Below, one piece after another: positions 1 through 8,024 of a stretch of 64,000 bases of DNA (within the stretch, counting starts at the first letter, position 1; the number at the start of each line of letters is the position of its first letter). The stretch covers positions 274,859-338,858 of the forward strand of contig NZ_JPER01000004.1 in assembly GCF_000753715.1 (NCBI RefSeq). Direction: 5' to 3'. Both the position numbers and the translations under genes were made by a program. This stretch comes from Pseudidiomarina salinarum (GTDB lineage: Bacteria > Pseudomonadota > Gammaproteobacteria > Enterobacterales > Alteromonadaceae). The notes beneath the pieces were generated by a model. That model was not told the DNA's origin. It did no database searches and saw only the letters and a program-made list of their open reading frames with translations.

Positions 1-1402
1 CTACTGCAGCGGAAGCCGAAATCACATAGAAAAAGGTGCTGTAATCAACATAACTCAGCACGGTCAGATAGACCACCGCGCCGACGTTACCATAAGCGCC
101 TGCCATACCGGCAATTTGCCCGGTCATGCTGCGCTTGATTAGCGGCACTATGGCAAACACCGCGCCTTCACCGGCTTGCACGAAGAACGAACAGGCCATA
201 GTGACCAGCACCGCCATTGGGATCCACCAGTAGCTGTCCATCAGGCCCATCAGGAAATAACCAACGGCCAGCCCGGCAATCAGAAACAGCATACTTTTAC
301 GGCGCCCGAATGTATCTGAGAACCAGCCGCCCATAGGCCGTGACACCAGATTCATAAACGCAAAACCGGAAGCCAGCAAACCCGCCTCGACCGCTGATAA
401 GCCTTCAAAGGTTTCGAGGAAATAAAGCGGCAGCATGGAAATCACCGCCAGCTCGGAGCCAAAAGTCGCGAAATAGGCAATATTCAGGATACCGACCTGC
501 TTAAAGCTGTAGCGATCGACTTCCGGCACCCCAGCGCGCAGGTGTTCAATGTTAACCCGCCAGATTTGCTGCGTCTGCACCACAAAAAGCACCGCCAGCA
601 GCACCCACATCAGGTACATCATGTTGTCTGAGAACAAGTTGACGCCCGCCGGCGACAAACGCCACGCCAGCATTGCCAGCGCCAGGTACATAGGAATATT
701 CATCAGGATCAACGCCCAGAATGCGCGCCAGCTGGTGACCACCATGCCACCACTTTTCTTCGGCTTAAAGTAAACGGATCCTTTCGGTGTGTTGCGGGCA
801 AACTTATAGAACACCAGCGAGTAAATGGCGCTGACCACGCCGATGCTGACAATCGCATAGCGCCAGCCGTTTTCGCCACCGAACATCAATGCGATGGTCG
901 GTAACAACATCGCGCCGGCAGCGGAGCCAAAGTTACCCCAGCCACCGTAAATGCCTTCCGCCGTTCCCACCTGATGATGCGGGAACCATTCACCAACCAT
1001 GCGAATACCGATAACGAAACCCGCACCGACAAAACCAAGCAGGAAACGGAACAGCGCAAGCGCTTCATAGGTATTGGCAAAGGCGAAACCGATACAAAGC
1101 AGTGCCGAGATAAACAGCAGCGACGAGTAAATGATTCGGGGCCCGTAGCGATCAACCAGCATGCCTACCACAATCCGGGCCGGTATGGTGATGGCGACGT
1201 TCAGTATCAGCAGTGCTTTCACCTGGGCCGTGGTGAGATCCAGCGCTTCTTTGATATGGATTAGTAGCGGCGCATGGGCAAACCAGATAACAAAGGTCAG
1301 AAAAAACGCAAACCAGGTCAGATGCAGCATCCTGATCTTCTGATCAGCGAAATTCAGCAGCCGGAGTTTGCGGCTGTCATCTACTATATGAGTTTCGGAC
1401 AT
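1..1402 (-). CDS. NarK/NasA-family nitrate/nitrite MFS transporter (3' end cut by window)
   Basis: The reverse strand reads from an ATG at 1402 to the window edge without a stop, giving at least 467 residues. GGAGGA sits 5 nt before the ATG, which fixes the start. The protein begins [18 protein letters not shown] and then shows a dozen hydrophobic segments with MFS loops such as [10 protein letters not shown] and [13 protein letters not shown]. The conserved glycine-rich porter segment GGWGNFGSA and the neighbouring nar genes suggest nitrate uptake or nitrite export across the inner membrane. It is divergent from a second porter. Direction of transport cannot be read from sequence. It is one of three NarK-like paralogues in this window. 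Confidence 0.85.
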   Translation of the reverse strand, partial: MSETHIVDDSRKLRLLNFADQKIRMLHLTWFAFFLTFVIWFAHAPLLIHIKEALDLTTAQVKALLILNVAITIPARIVVGMLVDRYGPRIIYSSLLFISALLCIGFAFANTYEALALFRFLLGFVGAGFVIGIRMVGEWFPHHQVGTAEGIYGGWGNFGSAAGAMLLPTIALMFGGENGWRYAIVSIGVVSAIYSLVFYKFARNTPKGSVYFKPKKSGGMVVTSWRAFWALILMNIPMYLALAMLAWRLSPAGVNLFSDNMMYLMWVLLAVLFVVQTQQIWRVNIEHLRAGVPEVDRYSFKQVGILNIAYFATFGSELAVISMLPLYFLETFEGLSAVEAGLLASGFAFMNLVSRPMGGWFSDTFGRRKSMLFLIAGLAVGYFLMGLMDSYWWIPMAVLVTMACSFFVQAGEGAVFAIVPLIKRSMTGQIAGMAGAYGNVGAVVYLTVLSYVDYSTFFYVISASAAV

Positions 1403-1712
1403 GGTGTCCTCCAAAATGCAATCAAGGGGGTGAGATTCAACTGCCTCAATTATAAGTTTTTGCGCCCGGTAATCCATCGGACAAAGGCCTGCAGAACCGA
1501 CTATAACCAACTGAATTTGTTGGCCATATCACTATATAGGTAGCCTCATCACGGGCGCCGGAGCCGACCTTGTAAGGGCGCTTTATCTCTTTGGTGGTAG
1601 AACAAAAATAGCCATGGCGTTACTGAGGATTTGAGAGGTACTGCTTTAATGCTCGTGAAACAAATACAAACTCGGTTAAGCTATTGAACACGACTTGTTC
1701 CGGAGACTCGTT
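1403..1712. promoter_or_regulatory. Divergent promoter region between two nitrate porters
   Basis: This 310-nt gap has no supportable gene. It must hold the two outward promoters. One NarL-type heptamer (ATAGGTA, reverse of TACCTAT) lies at 1536-1542, and an imperfect inverted repeat CCAAC/GTTGG flanks about 1507-1523. I found no convincing FNR box. NarL control is inference from the single heptamer and the gene context. Confidence 0.35.
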
Positions 1713-2981
1713 ATGCATGCTACCCACCCGCTGGCCTGGCGTTCGCTGGTGCTTGCGACCCTGGCCTTCGCCGGTTGCTTTTCGATCTGGACGCTCTATG
1801 CAGTAATGGGCCTGACCGTTCGGGAACAACTGGTGCTGAGCGCGACTGAATACGGTTTACTGCTGGCCGCACCGATTTTTTCCGGCGCCATTTTGCGGAT
1901 CCCGCTCGGGATGCTGGCCGACCATTACGATGCGCGCAAATTATGGATCGCCCTGATGCTGTCGCTCATTCCGGCGCTGCTGCTACTGCCTGTGATTGAG
2001 AGCTTCACCAGCTACCTGCTTATTGGTCTGTGGCTTGGCATCAGTGGCGCATCCTTCACTCTGGGTGTGCGTTATGTATCTGAGTGGTTCGCCTCGGCAC
2101 AGCAAGGGCTGGCACTGGGCTTATTTGGAGTTGGTAACGCCGGTGTCGCGATTACTTTTATGCTGGTACCACTGATAGTATTTACCCTTGGCTGGAACTG
2201 GGTGGGCCCGGTTTATGCCGGTGCGTTACTGGCTATGATTCTGTTGTTCTGGCTGTTCTCGCCGTCTGCGGCGACGCTGAGTACCGCTTTGCCCAGTCGC
2301 TCGCTGCCGCTGGCGGAGCTTATTCGTGATGCGCGCATCTGGCGCTTCTCACTGTACTACTATTTTGTGTTCGGCAGCTTTCTGGCCTTACTGCTGTGGC
2401 TGCCACAATACTATATGCAGGCTTACGACATGACCGAAACTCAGGCCATGGCCTTTACCCTGTTTTTTGTCGCCACCTCAAGCATGGTCAGGGCACTGGG
2501 CGGCTGGTTCGCTGATCGCTACGGCGCACGAGCGGTTAACTGGAGTGTATTCTGGGTTTGTCTGGTGTGCCTGTTTTTCCTGAGTTACCCACCTACCACC
2601 CTGATCATCCACGGTATGGGTAAAGACGTGCAACTGGAAATCAGCATGAACGTCTGGTTGTTCACCGGCCTGATTTTTGTCATCGGCGTCGCCCAGGGAT
2701 TCGGCCGCGCCAGCGTGTACAAGAACATTCACGATTACTATCCGCGGCACATGGGATCAGCTGGGGGATTTGTTGCGGCCATGGGCGCGCTGGGTGGTTG
2801 CACCCTGCCGATCCTGTTCGGTCTGGCGCAGGATGTACTGGGTATAGTGACGGGCTGCTTTATGATTCTCTACGGCGTACTGGCCGTGTGCATGATTACC
2901 ATGTTCTTTGCCAATCAGGCCGCACAATACCAGCAGCGCCTGCAACAAGCGCAGGCGCATAATTTTCTGGAGGATGAGTAA
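1713..2981 (+). CDS. NarK-type nitrate/nitrite MFS transporter
   Basis: A 422-residue twelve-helix MFS protein of the nitrate/nitrite porter family. The frame stays open upstream to a TTG at 1695, but the ATG at 1713 (MHATHPLAWRSL) has CGGAGA 7 nt before it and is preferred. Visible porter features are the cytoplasmic loop GMLADHYDARKLW, the glycine-rich LGLFGVGNAGVA segment, GGWFADRYGARA in the second half, and a terminal cytoplasmic tail. It faces the truncated porter upstream and converges on mog with a 9-nt gap. It likely exchanges nitrate and nitrite across the inner membrane for NarGHI. Family assignment is firm, substrate direction is not. Confidence 0.85.
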   Translation: MHATHPLAWRSLVLATLAFAGCFSIWTLYAVMGLTVREQLVLSATEYGLLLAAPIFSGAILRIPLGMLADHYDARKLWIALMLSLIPALLLLPVIESFTSYLLIGLWLGISGASFTLGVRYVSEWFASAQQGLALGLFGVGNAGVAITFMLVPLIVFTLGWNWVGPVYAGALLAMILLFWLFSPSAATLSTALPSRSLPLAELIRDARIWRFSLYYYFVFGSFLALLLWLPQYYMQAYDMTETQAMAFTLFFVATSSMVRALGGWFADRYGARAVNWSVFWVCLVCLFFLSYPPTTLIIHGMGKDVQLEISMNVWLFTGLIFVIGVAQGFGRASVYKNIHDYYPRHMGSAGGFVAAMGALGGCTLPILFGLAQDVLGIVTGCFMILYGVLAVCMITMFFANQAAQYQQRLQQAQAHNFLEDE

Positions 2982-2990
2982 ACGGTCGGA

Positions 2991-3530
2991 TTATTGCTTC
3001 GGGCGGAACGGCTTGATGACGTTTTCATCACATTCAAGGTAGGGCCCGTCCATCAGGTCAATACAGTAGGGGACTGCGGGGAACACCGCATCCAGACACT
3101 GACGGATGGCCTTGGGCTTACCCGGCAGATTAATGATTAACGTCTGTCCGCGCAAACCGGCCGTCTGTCGGGATAAAATGGCGGTAGGCACATATTTTAA
3201 TGATTCCGTACGCATCAGCTCGCCAAAGCCGGGCATCATGCGATCACAAACTGCTTCCGTCGCCTCGGGCGTTACATCGCGTTTGGCCGGACCGGTACCG
3301 CCGGTGGTGACAATCAAACAGCAGCCTTCGTCATCTGCCAATGCTGTCAGCGTCAGTTCGATTTCCGGTTGCTCGTCAGGAATGAGCCGGTAGACCGGCT
3401 CCCACTCAGAGATCAGATAATCATTCAGGGTAGCCTCAATGGCCTTGCCTGACAGATCCTCATAGACTCCGGCGCTCGCCCTGTCACTGACGGTAACAAT
3501 GCCGATTTTCGCAACCCTTGTTGCTGCCAT
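2991..3530 (-). CDS. mog: Molybdopterin adenylyltransferase Mog
   Basis: A 179-residue protein matching the Mog/MogA family, which adenylylates molybdopterin before MoeA inserts molybdate. It begins with KIGIVTVSDRASAGVYED, and carries TTGGTGPAKRDVTPEAT (the nucleotide/pterin-binding loop), PGFGELMRTESLK, and ILSRQTAGLRGQ followed by LPGKPKAI. Length is slightly under the roughly 195 residues of E. coli Mog because one loop is shorter. It starts 15 nt after the ubiV stop, so it is very likely the third gene of a ubiU-ubiV-mog operon. A separate moaB, also of the MogA/MoaB fold, sits near 31 kb. Confidence 0.93.
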   Translation of the reverse strand: MAATRVAKIGIVTVSDRASAGVYEDLSGKAIEATLNDYLISEWEPVYRLIPDEQPEIELTLTALADDEGCCLIVTTGGTGPAKRDVTPEATEAVCDRMMPGFGELMRTESLKYVPTAILSRQTAGLRGQTLIINLPGKPKAIRQCLDAVFPAVPYCIDLMDGPYLECDENVIKPFRPKQ

Positions 3531-3545
3531 AATGCTTCTCTCCTG

Positions 3546-4418
3546 TTATTTTTGCACCAGACCAGCCAAGTTCAGCCAGTAGCCGTTACTGTCGAGCTTA
3601 GCTAAAGGTACCTGAGTTTCGCCATGCTGATTCGCGCGGAATTTCTCCAGCCAGTCGAAGGTATCATCCAGTTGCGGACTTAGCCGCACCACATCCACCA
3701 GCCCCTGCATTGAGCCCAGCTGGTTAACCAGGTTGTAGCGCGTGCCTGACTGCGTCTGAATGCCATTGAGTACAAACACCTGCTGGCCATCCTGACTGGT
3801 TACCGTACGTCCTTCAGGATACTGAATACAGCATAGCTCACATTGATCCTTTGGCCGGTTTTCTGAGCGCGCCGTAAAACAACGGCCGGACCAGGCCAGC
3901 GGCATATGCCCGAACGCGAACACTTCGGTTTCAAAGCAGCCCCGAACATCGGTGATCAGCGTCTGGCCCAGCAAATCCTGCAGCCAGTCACGGGATAGCT
4001 CTACCGGCACCACCCAGCGCGTCATGCCCATATTCAGCAGCCGCCGTACGCTGTGATGGTTGTAGCAGTTGATGGCCGGACCGGCAATAAAAGGTAGCTG
4101 ATTTTCCTGCAACAGACTGATGCCGCCGACATCATTGGCCTCCACCAGAAACTCACCGTTGTCGCAGTATCTTCTGAGCTCGCGTAGCTCGGACGGTGCC
4201 TCAAGTAAGGTCATTGTCGACAGGCACACCTGCTTGCCCGCTTCGCGCAGCATATGGGCGAGCTCCATATAATCCTCATATTTGAGTTCGCGCCGTTTGC
4301 TGCAAACGGTTTCGCCCAGATAAACAATGTCGACGGCCGAGTCGGCCGCCTGGCGGTAAAAGTTCTGTACGACTTGCTTGGGCCAGAAGTACTGAATTGC
4401 TCCCAGAGAAAATTTCAT
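3546..4418 (-). CDS. ubiV: O2-independent ubiquinone hydroxylase subunit UbiV
   Basis: A 290-residue U32-peptidase-like protein, close to the usual UbiV length of about 292. UbiV and UbiU form a complex with one [4Fe-4S] cluster each and hydroxylate the ubiquinone ring without oxygen. The ATG at 4418 (MKFSLGAIQYFWPK) is used rather than the upstream in-frame codon at 4499, which lies inside ubiU. Likely cluster cysteines are in GETVCSKRREL and in the group CFTARSENRPKDQCELCC. It follows ubiU by 5 nt and precedes mog by 15 nt, so it is translated from one message with both. Confidence 0.93.
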   Translation of the reverse strand: MKFSLGAIQYFWPKQVVQNFYRQAADSAVDIVYLGETVCSKRRELKYEDYMELAHMLREAGKQVCLSTMTLLEAPSELRELRRYCDNGEFLVEANDVGGISLLQENQLPFIAGPAINCYNHHSVRRLLNMGMTRWVVPVELSRDWLQDLLGQTLITDVRGCFETEVFAFGHMPLAWSGRCFTARSENRPKDQCELCCIQYPEGRTVTSQDGQQVFVLNGIQTQSGTRYNLVNQLGSMQGLVDVVRLSPQLDDTFDWLEKFRANQHGETQVPLAKLDSNGYWLNLAGLVQK

Positions 4419-4423
4419 GGTGA

Positions 4424-5419
4424 TTACTTCCATTTCCGGTGATAAGCGCCAAGGGTGGTCTGACTGCCTTCTGATAGCGATGCCAGCACCCGATCCCATT
4501 CCTGCGCGACGCTAAAACCCGTGGGATCCGCCATCACCGCATCAATGGCCTGACGCCAGACCCGGGTAATCTGCGCCACGTAGGCGGGGCTGCGTTGCCG
4601 GCCTTCGATTTTCAGCGAGGCGATGCCTTCGCGGTAAAGTTCGGGCAGCAGACTCAGGGTATTCAGGCTGGTTGGCTCCTCCAGCGCATGGTAGGTTTCG
4701 CCGCCCACTTCGAAACGCCCTTTACATAAGGTCGGGTAACCGGCGGTTTCACCCGGTGCGAAGCGATCAATTAAGATGTCGTTGAGCCGTGACTCCAACG
4801 TCCCGTCTTCGGTCTCATCCCAGCGCACGAAGCGCGCCGGCGAACAGGCACCGGCGGTATTAGGTGACTCGCCGGTCATGTAGGAGCTCAGATAGCAGCG
4901 ACCCTCGGCCATAATACACAGGCTGCCAAAGGCGAAGACCTCCAGTTCGATATCCGTGGTGCGCGCGATGGCCCGCACCTGGTTCATGGAAAGCACCCGT
5001 GGCAATACCACCCGCTGAATGCGGAACTGCCGGTAAAACTCTATCGCCGCGGCGTTGGTTGCCGAAGCCTGTACCGACAAATGCAGTTCCAGCTTAGGAT
5101 AGCGCTCGGCGGCATAAGCAAGCACCGCCAGGTCGGCCAGAATCAGCACGTCGGCGCCCGCTCTGGCTGCCATATCGACCGCCCGCCGCCAGGTTTCCCA
5201 GGTATCGGCATGGGCGAAGGTATTAATGGCCACATGCAGCTTTTTACCGTGCCGGTGAACCACCCGCGCGGCTTCGGCCAGCCCCGCTTCGTCCAGGTTT
5301 AAGCCAGCGAAATGACGGGCGTTGGTTTCATCCTTAAGGCCGACATAAACAGCATCGGCGCCATTCTCTACAGCAGCTTTTAAGGCAGGCATACTGCCAG
5401 CCGGACAGAGAAGTTCCAT
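4424..5419 (-). CDS. ubiU: O2-independent ubiquinone hydroxylase subunit UbiU
   Basis: A 331-residue U32-family protein, the same length as E. coli UbiU. It opens MELLCPAGSMPALKAAVENG and contains SVQASATNA and SLKIEGRQRSP, both typical of the family. The four cluster cysteines are recognisable: FGSLC, GRC seven residues later, GAC seventeen further on, and TLC in the third quarter, the spacing known for the UbiU [4Fe-4S] cluster. It leads the ubiU-ubiV-mog operon and is divergent from ubiT, the lipid-binding partner of the same pathway. Confidence 0.94.
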   Translation of the reverse strand: MELLCPAGSMPALKAAVENGADAVYVGLKDETNARHFAGLNLDEAGLAEAARVVHRHGKKLHVAINTFAHADTWETWRRAVDMAARAGADVLILADLAVLAYAAERYPKLELHLSVQASATNAAAIEFYRQFRIQRVVLPRVLSMNQVRAIARTTDIELEVFAFGSLCIMAEGRCYLSSYMTGESPNTAGACSPARFVRWDETEDGTLESRLNDILIDRFAPGETAGYPTLCKGRFEVGGETYHALEEPTSLNTLSLLPELYREGIASLKIEGRQRSPAYVAQITRVWRQAIDAVMADPTGFSVAQEWDRVLASLSEGSQTTLGAYHRKWK

Positions 5420-5530
5420 GTTGTATCCCTTCTTAACAGCGAGTTTATTGACCTGTGCCCTGAACCCAGATAACCGATGCCTATTATAATCCCTGCATCT
5501 TTATTCAGGGGCGCCAATACGAGGTTAAGA

Positions 5531-6037
5531 ATGGTTATTCCTAAAGTAGTAGAACAGTTACCGGCAGTGACAAAGGCATGCCTGCGCTACACGCCGGACG
5601 CATTAATAGCAGCCAGCATGAGCGCTGCCATGAACCAGATACTGCGCCATGAATTGCGCCGCGGCGAGTTTGCTTTCCTGCAGCACCGTTGGGTGCGGGT
5701 GCAGGTAACGGATCTGGATTTCAGCTTCTATGTATCGGTGGCGGCCGATGAAGCCAGGCCACGGCTGCAGGTCAGCGTACGCGAGCAGGCGGCGGATGTG
5801 ACCATGCGCGGCGAAATGCCGAGCCTGCTGCTAATGATCTCCAACAAAGTCGATCCCGATACGCTGTTCTTCCGGCGCAAACTGCTAATTGCCGGCGACA
5901 CCGAGCTGGGCTTGCAGATCAAAAATCTGCTCGACACCATTGAACTGAAAGAGCGGCTACCGGGCTTCCTGTATCGGCTGTCAGATCAAGTAGCTGAACA
6001 AATCCTGACGCAACAATCCTTGACCGGGGTCAACTAA
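5531..6037 (+). CDS. ubiT: Anaerobic ubiquinone biosynthesis accessory factor UbiT (SCP2 domain)
   Basis: A 168-residue SCP2 sterol-carrier-like protein. In E. coli, UbiT is the lipid-binding factor needed with UbiU and UbiV for anaerobic ubiquinone synthesis. The ATG at 5531 has GAGG 7 nt upstream and gives MVIPKVVEQLPAVTKACL, so the longer upstream extension to 5477 is not used. The SCP2 core reads through DVTMRGEMPSLLLMISNK and LLIAGDTELGLQIKNLLD. It faces ubiU across a 111-nt divergent promoter region and lies just before hemN, another O2-independent biosynthesis gene. Confidence 0.92.
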   Translation: MVIPKVVEQLPAVTKACLRYTPDALIAASMSAAMNQILRHELRRGEFAFLQHRWVRVQVTDLDFSFYVSVAADEARPRLQVSVREQAADVTMRGEMPSLLLMISNKVDPDTLFFRRKLLIAGDTELGLQIKNLLDTIELKERLPGFLYRLSDQVAEQILTQQSLTGVN

Positions 6038-6062
6038 GTAACCCTTCAGGAGTATCAATTTT

Positions 6063-6076
6063 CTGATCCCGATCAA
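6063..6076 (+). promoter_or_regulatory. FNR-like box upstream of hemN
   Basis: CTGATCCCGATCAA matches the FNR consensus TTGAT-N4-ATCAA at nine of ten fixed positions. It lies 44-57 nt before the hemN ATG, a distance compatible with activation under anaerobiosis. The role is inferred from sequence and from the known FNR control of hemN in relatives. Confidence 0.6.
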
Positions 6077-6119
6077 GTAAAATTCAGCTCAACATTTCGA
6101 GTTTTAACGGGAAAGGCCA

Positions 6120-7487
6120 ATGAGTGCAGTGACCTGGAGTCAGGCATTAATCGACAAATACAATATCAACGGTCCGCGCTACACATCGTACCCGACCGCT
6201 CTGGCCCTGCGCGACGATTTTCCGGTTCGTCAGGTGGCCGCAACCCTGGCCAATACCGATAACCCCTTGTGTCTTTATATTCATCTGCCGTTCTGCCATA
6301 AGCTCTGCTATTACTGCGGCTGCAATAAAGTCATCACCCGGCATCAGCACAAAGCGGACATCTACCTGGACGCCCTGGCAAAAGAAATGGCGATGTACCA
6401 GCAGCTGCTGGGTAGCCGTGCGGTCGAACAGGTGCATCTTGGGGGCGGCACCCCGACCTTTCTCACTGAAATCCAGCTATCGCGGCTGATGGAGCTGATC
6501 AACAGCCACTTTTCCGTTGCTACAGACGCTGAACTCAGTATCGAAATTGATCCCCGCAGCTGCAGCGATGACAAGCTACGCCATTTGCGGCAACTGGGCT
6601 TCAACCGGGTGAGCTACGGCATCCAGGACTTCGACGAGAAGGTTCAGATCGCCATCAACCGGGTGCAGGATACAGCGCTGATTAAACACCAGCTGGAACT
6701 GAGCCGTGAACTCGGTTTTGGGTCCATTAATCTGGATCTCATTTACGGTCTGCCCTATCAGCGGCCCGAAACATTCCTGGCGTCAATTGAACAGGTTATT
6801 GAGCTGGCGCCGGACCGCATATCATTGTTCAGCTATGCTCACTTACCGCAGCGCTTTGCCGGGCAACGGAAGATCCCGGATGAAAGCCTGCCGGGCGCGC
6901 CGGTTAAGCTCGAACTCATGCAACTGGGGATTACCCGTTTCACTGCGGCTGGCTATCAGTTCATCGGCATGGATCATTTCGCTAAAGACGATGACGAGCT
7001 GGCGATGGCTCAGCAACAGGGCCGCCTGCAACGTAATTTTCAGGGCTATACCACTGCCGGACAGGATGCCTTGCTGGGTCTGGGCGCTTCATCGATCAGT
7101 CAGATTGACGGCGTACTCTGGCAAAATGCTAAAGACTTGCCTGATTACTACCGGGCGATAAAGCAGGGCGATTTGCCGGTCGTGAAAGGTTTCGCGCTAA
7201 GCGCTGATGACCGCTTGCGGGCCGCCCTGATATCTCAGCTCATCTGTCATTTTGAACTGGATATTCCGGCTTTCAGCAAGCAGTGGGAATTGGCGGATTT
7301 CTGGGATTACTTTGCCGCAGCGCGGCAAAAATTAGTGCCTTTTGCAGAGGATGGCCTGGTGGACATTCATGCCGAACGGATCCAGGTTACCGCCTTAGGC
7401 CGCCTTTGGGTGCGTAGCATCTGTGCCTGCTTCGATGCCTACCTGAGCGATCAGGCGACAGCGCCACGCTACTCCAAAGTCGTCTGA
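6120..7487 (+). CDS. hemN: Oxygen-independent coproporphyrinogen III oxidase HemN
   Basis: A 455-residue radical SAM enzyme, normal HemN length, that decarboxylates coproporphyrinogen III to protoporphyrinogen IX without oxygen in the cytoplasm. The [4Fe-4S]-SAM motif CHKLCYYC, plus the extra HemN cysteine immediately after (GCNKV), lies near residue 62. HLGGGTPTFL is the SAM-binding glycine motif, and NGPRYTSYPTA near the N-terminus is typical of true HemN rather than HemW. An FNR-like box lies upstream. It converges on the next gene with a 1-nt gap. Confidence 0.96.
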   Translation: MSAVTWSQALIDKYNINGPRYTSYPTALALRDDFPVRQVAATLANTDNPLCLYIHLPFCHKLCYYCGCNKVITRHQHKADIYLDALAKEMAMYQQLLGSRAVEQVHLGGGTPTFLTEIQLSRLMELINSHFSVATDAELSIEIDPRSCSDDKLRHLRQLGFNRVSYGIQDFDEKVQIAINRVQDTALIKHQLELSRELGFGSINLDLIYGLPYQRPETFLASIEQVIELAPDRISLFSYAHLPQRFAGQRKIPDESLPGAPVKLELMQLGITRFTAAGYQFIGMDHFAKDDDELAMAQQQGRLQRNFQGYTTAGQDALLGLGASSISQIDGVLWQNAKDLPDYYRAIKQGDLPVVKGFALSADDRLRAALISQLICHFELDIPAFSKQWELADFWDYFAAARQKLVPFAEDGLVDIHAERIQVTALGRLWVRSICACFDAYLSDQATAPRYSKVV

Positions 7488-7488
7488 A

Positions 7489-7896
7489 TCAGGCAAACAG
7501 GTGAATTAAATCGCCGTCACGGTTGATGGTGATAAAGTCGGCAATGCTGCCAGCTTTGATCTTATTCACCATCAGCGTCAGCGGTTGTTCGGCTTCGTCG
7601 GAGCTGGGCGGGTGGCCAGCGCGACCCTCCATGCTGGCGATAAAGACGATATCCCAGTCAACCCCGGTGCGTTTGGACTCTTCCAGCAAAACCTCGAATT
7701 CCGGCACTTCTTCCGGCAATTTATCGACGCAGAGCACCGGCTCCAGCGCGCCACCGCTGCGCTCCGCAAAGCGGCTCTTCTGACTCTGGGTGGCGTCCTC
7801 AGGCAGTTCAGCCCGGGCCAGCACAAATAACAATCGCTGAGGTTCTGGCTGCTGACCCGCAGCCGTGATGAGGTCGCTATAACTTTCAATGATCAT
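7489..7896 (-). CDS. Conserved hypothetical protein, about 135 residues
   Basis: I recognise this as a conserved small gammaproteobacterial protein whose function is not established. Database entries of this type sometimes carry the name ribonucleotide reductase subunit alpha, which I would not trust. The ATG at 7896 (MIIESYSDLITAAGQQPEPQ) is chosen because homologues as I remember them begin with this segment; the frame is open further upstream to 7965. Visible blocks are RLLFVLARAELPEDAT, VLCVDKLPEEVPEF, and GRAGHPPSSDEAEQPL. It is acidic, with no signal peptide or membrane segment. It lies beyond the nrdD terminator, so it is probably a separate unit. Confidence 0.7.
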   Translation of the reverse strand: MIIESYSDLITAAGQQPEPQRLLFVLARAELPEDATQSQKSRFAERSGGALEPVLCVDKLPEEVPEFEVLLEESKRTGVDWDIVFIASMEGRAGHPPSSDEAEQPLTLMVNKIKAGSIADFITINRDGDLIHLFA

Positions 7897-7962
7897 GAGC
7901 AATAAATCCGCCGGAAAAATAGAAGCCCTAGCATAGCAAACCGGGGGGTTTTGCCCCATACA

Positions 7963-7993
7963 CACAAACAGGGAGCCAGGCTCCCTCTTTGTG
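7963..7993 (-). terminator. Strong inverted repeat after nrdD
   Basis: Two 15-nt arms (7963-7977 and 7979-7993) pair with one mismatch around a single central base, with a GGGAGCC/GGCTCCC core. It lies 31 nt after the nrdD stop. On the minus strand the outer arm ends in a T-rich run, as expected of an intrinsic terminator for nrdG-nrdD. The loop is unusually small, so a real transcript would open a few base pairs. Confidence 0.6.
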
Positions 7994-8024
7994 AGTAGTT
8001 TCCTCAGGCTAACCCCAGCACCGC

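Noticed and set aside
7489..7896. Naming the small protein after nrdD as a ribonucleotide reductase subunit
   Set aside because: Although it sits next to nrdD and some databases use that name, it has no reductase motif and lies beyond a strong terminator.
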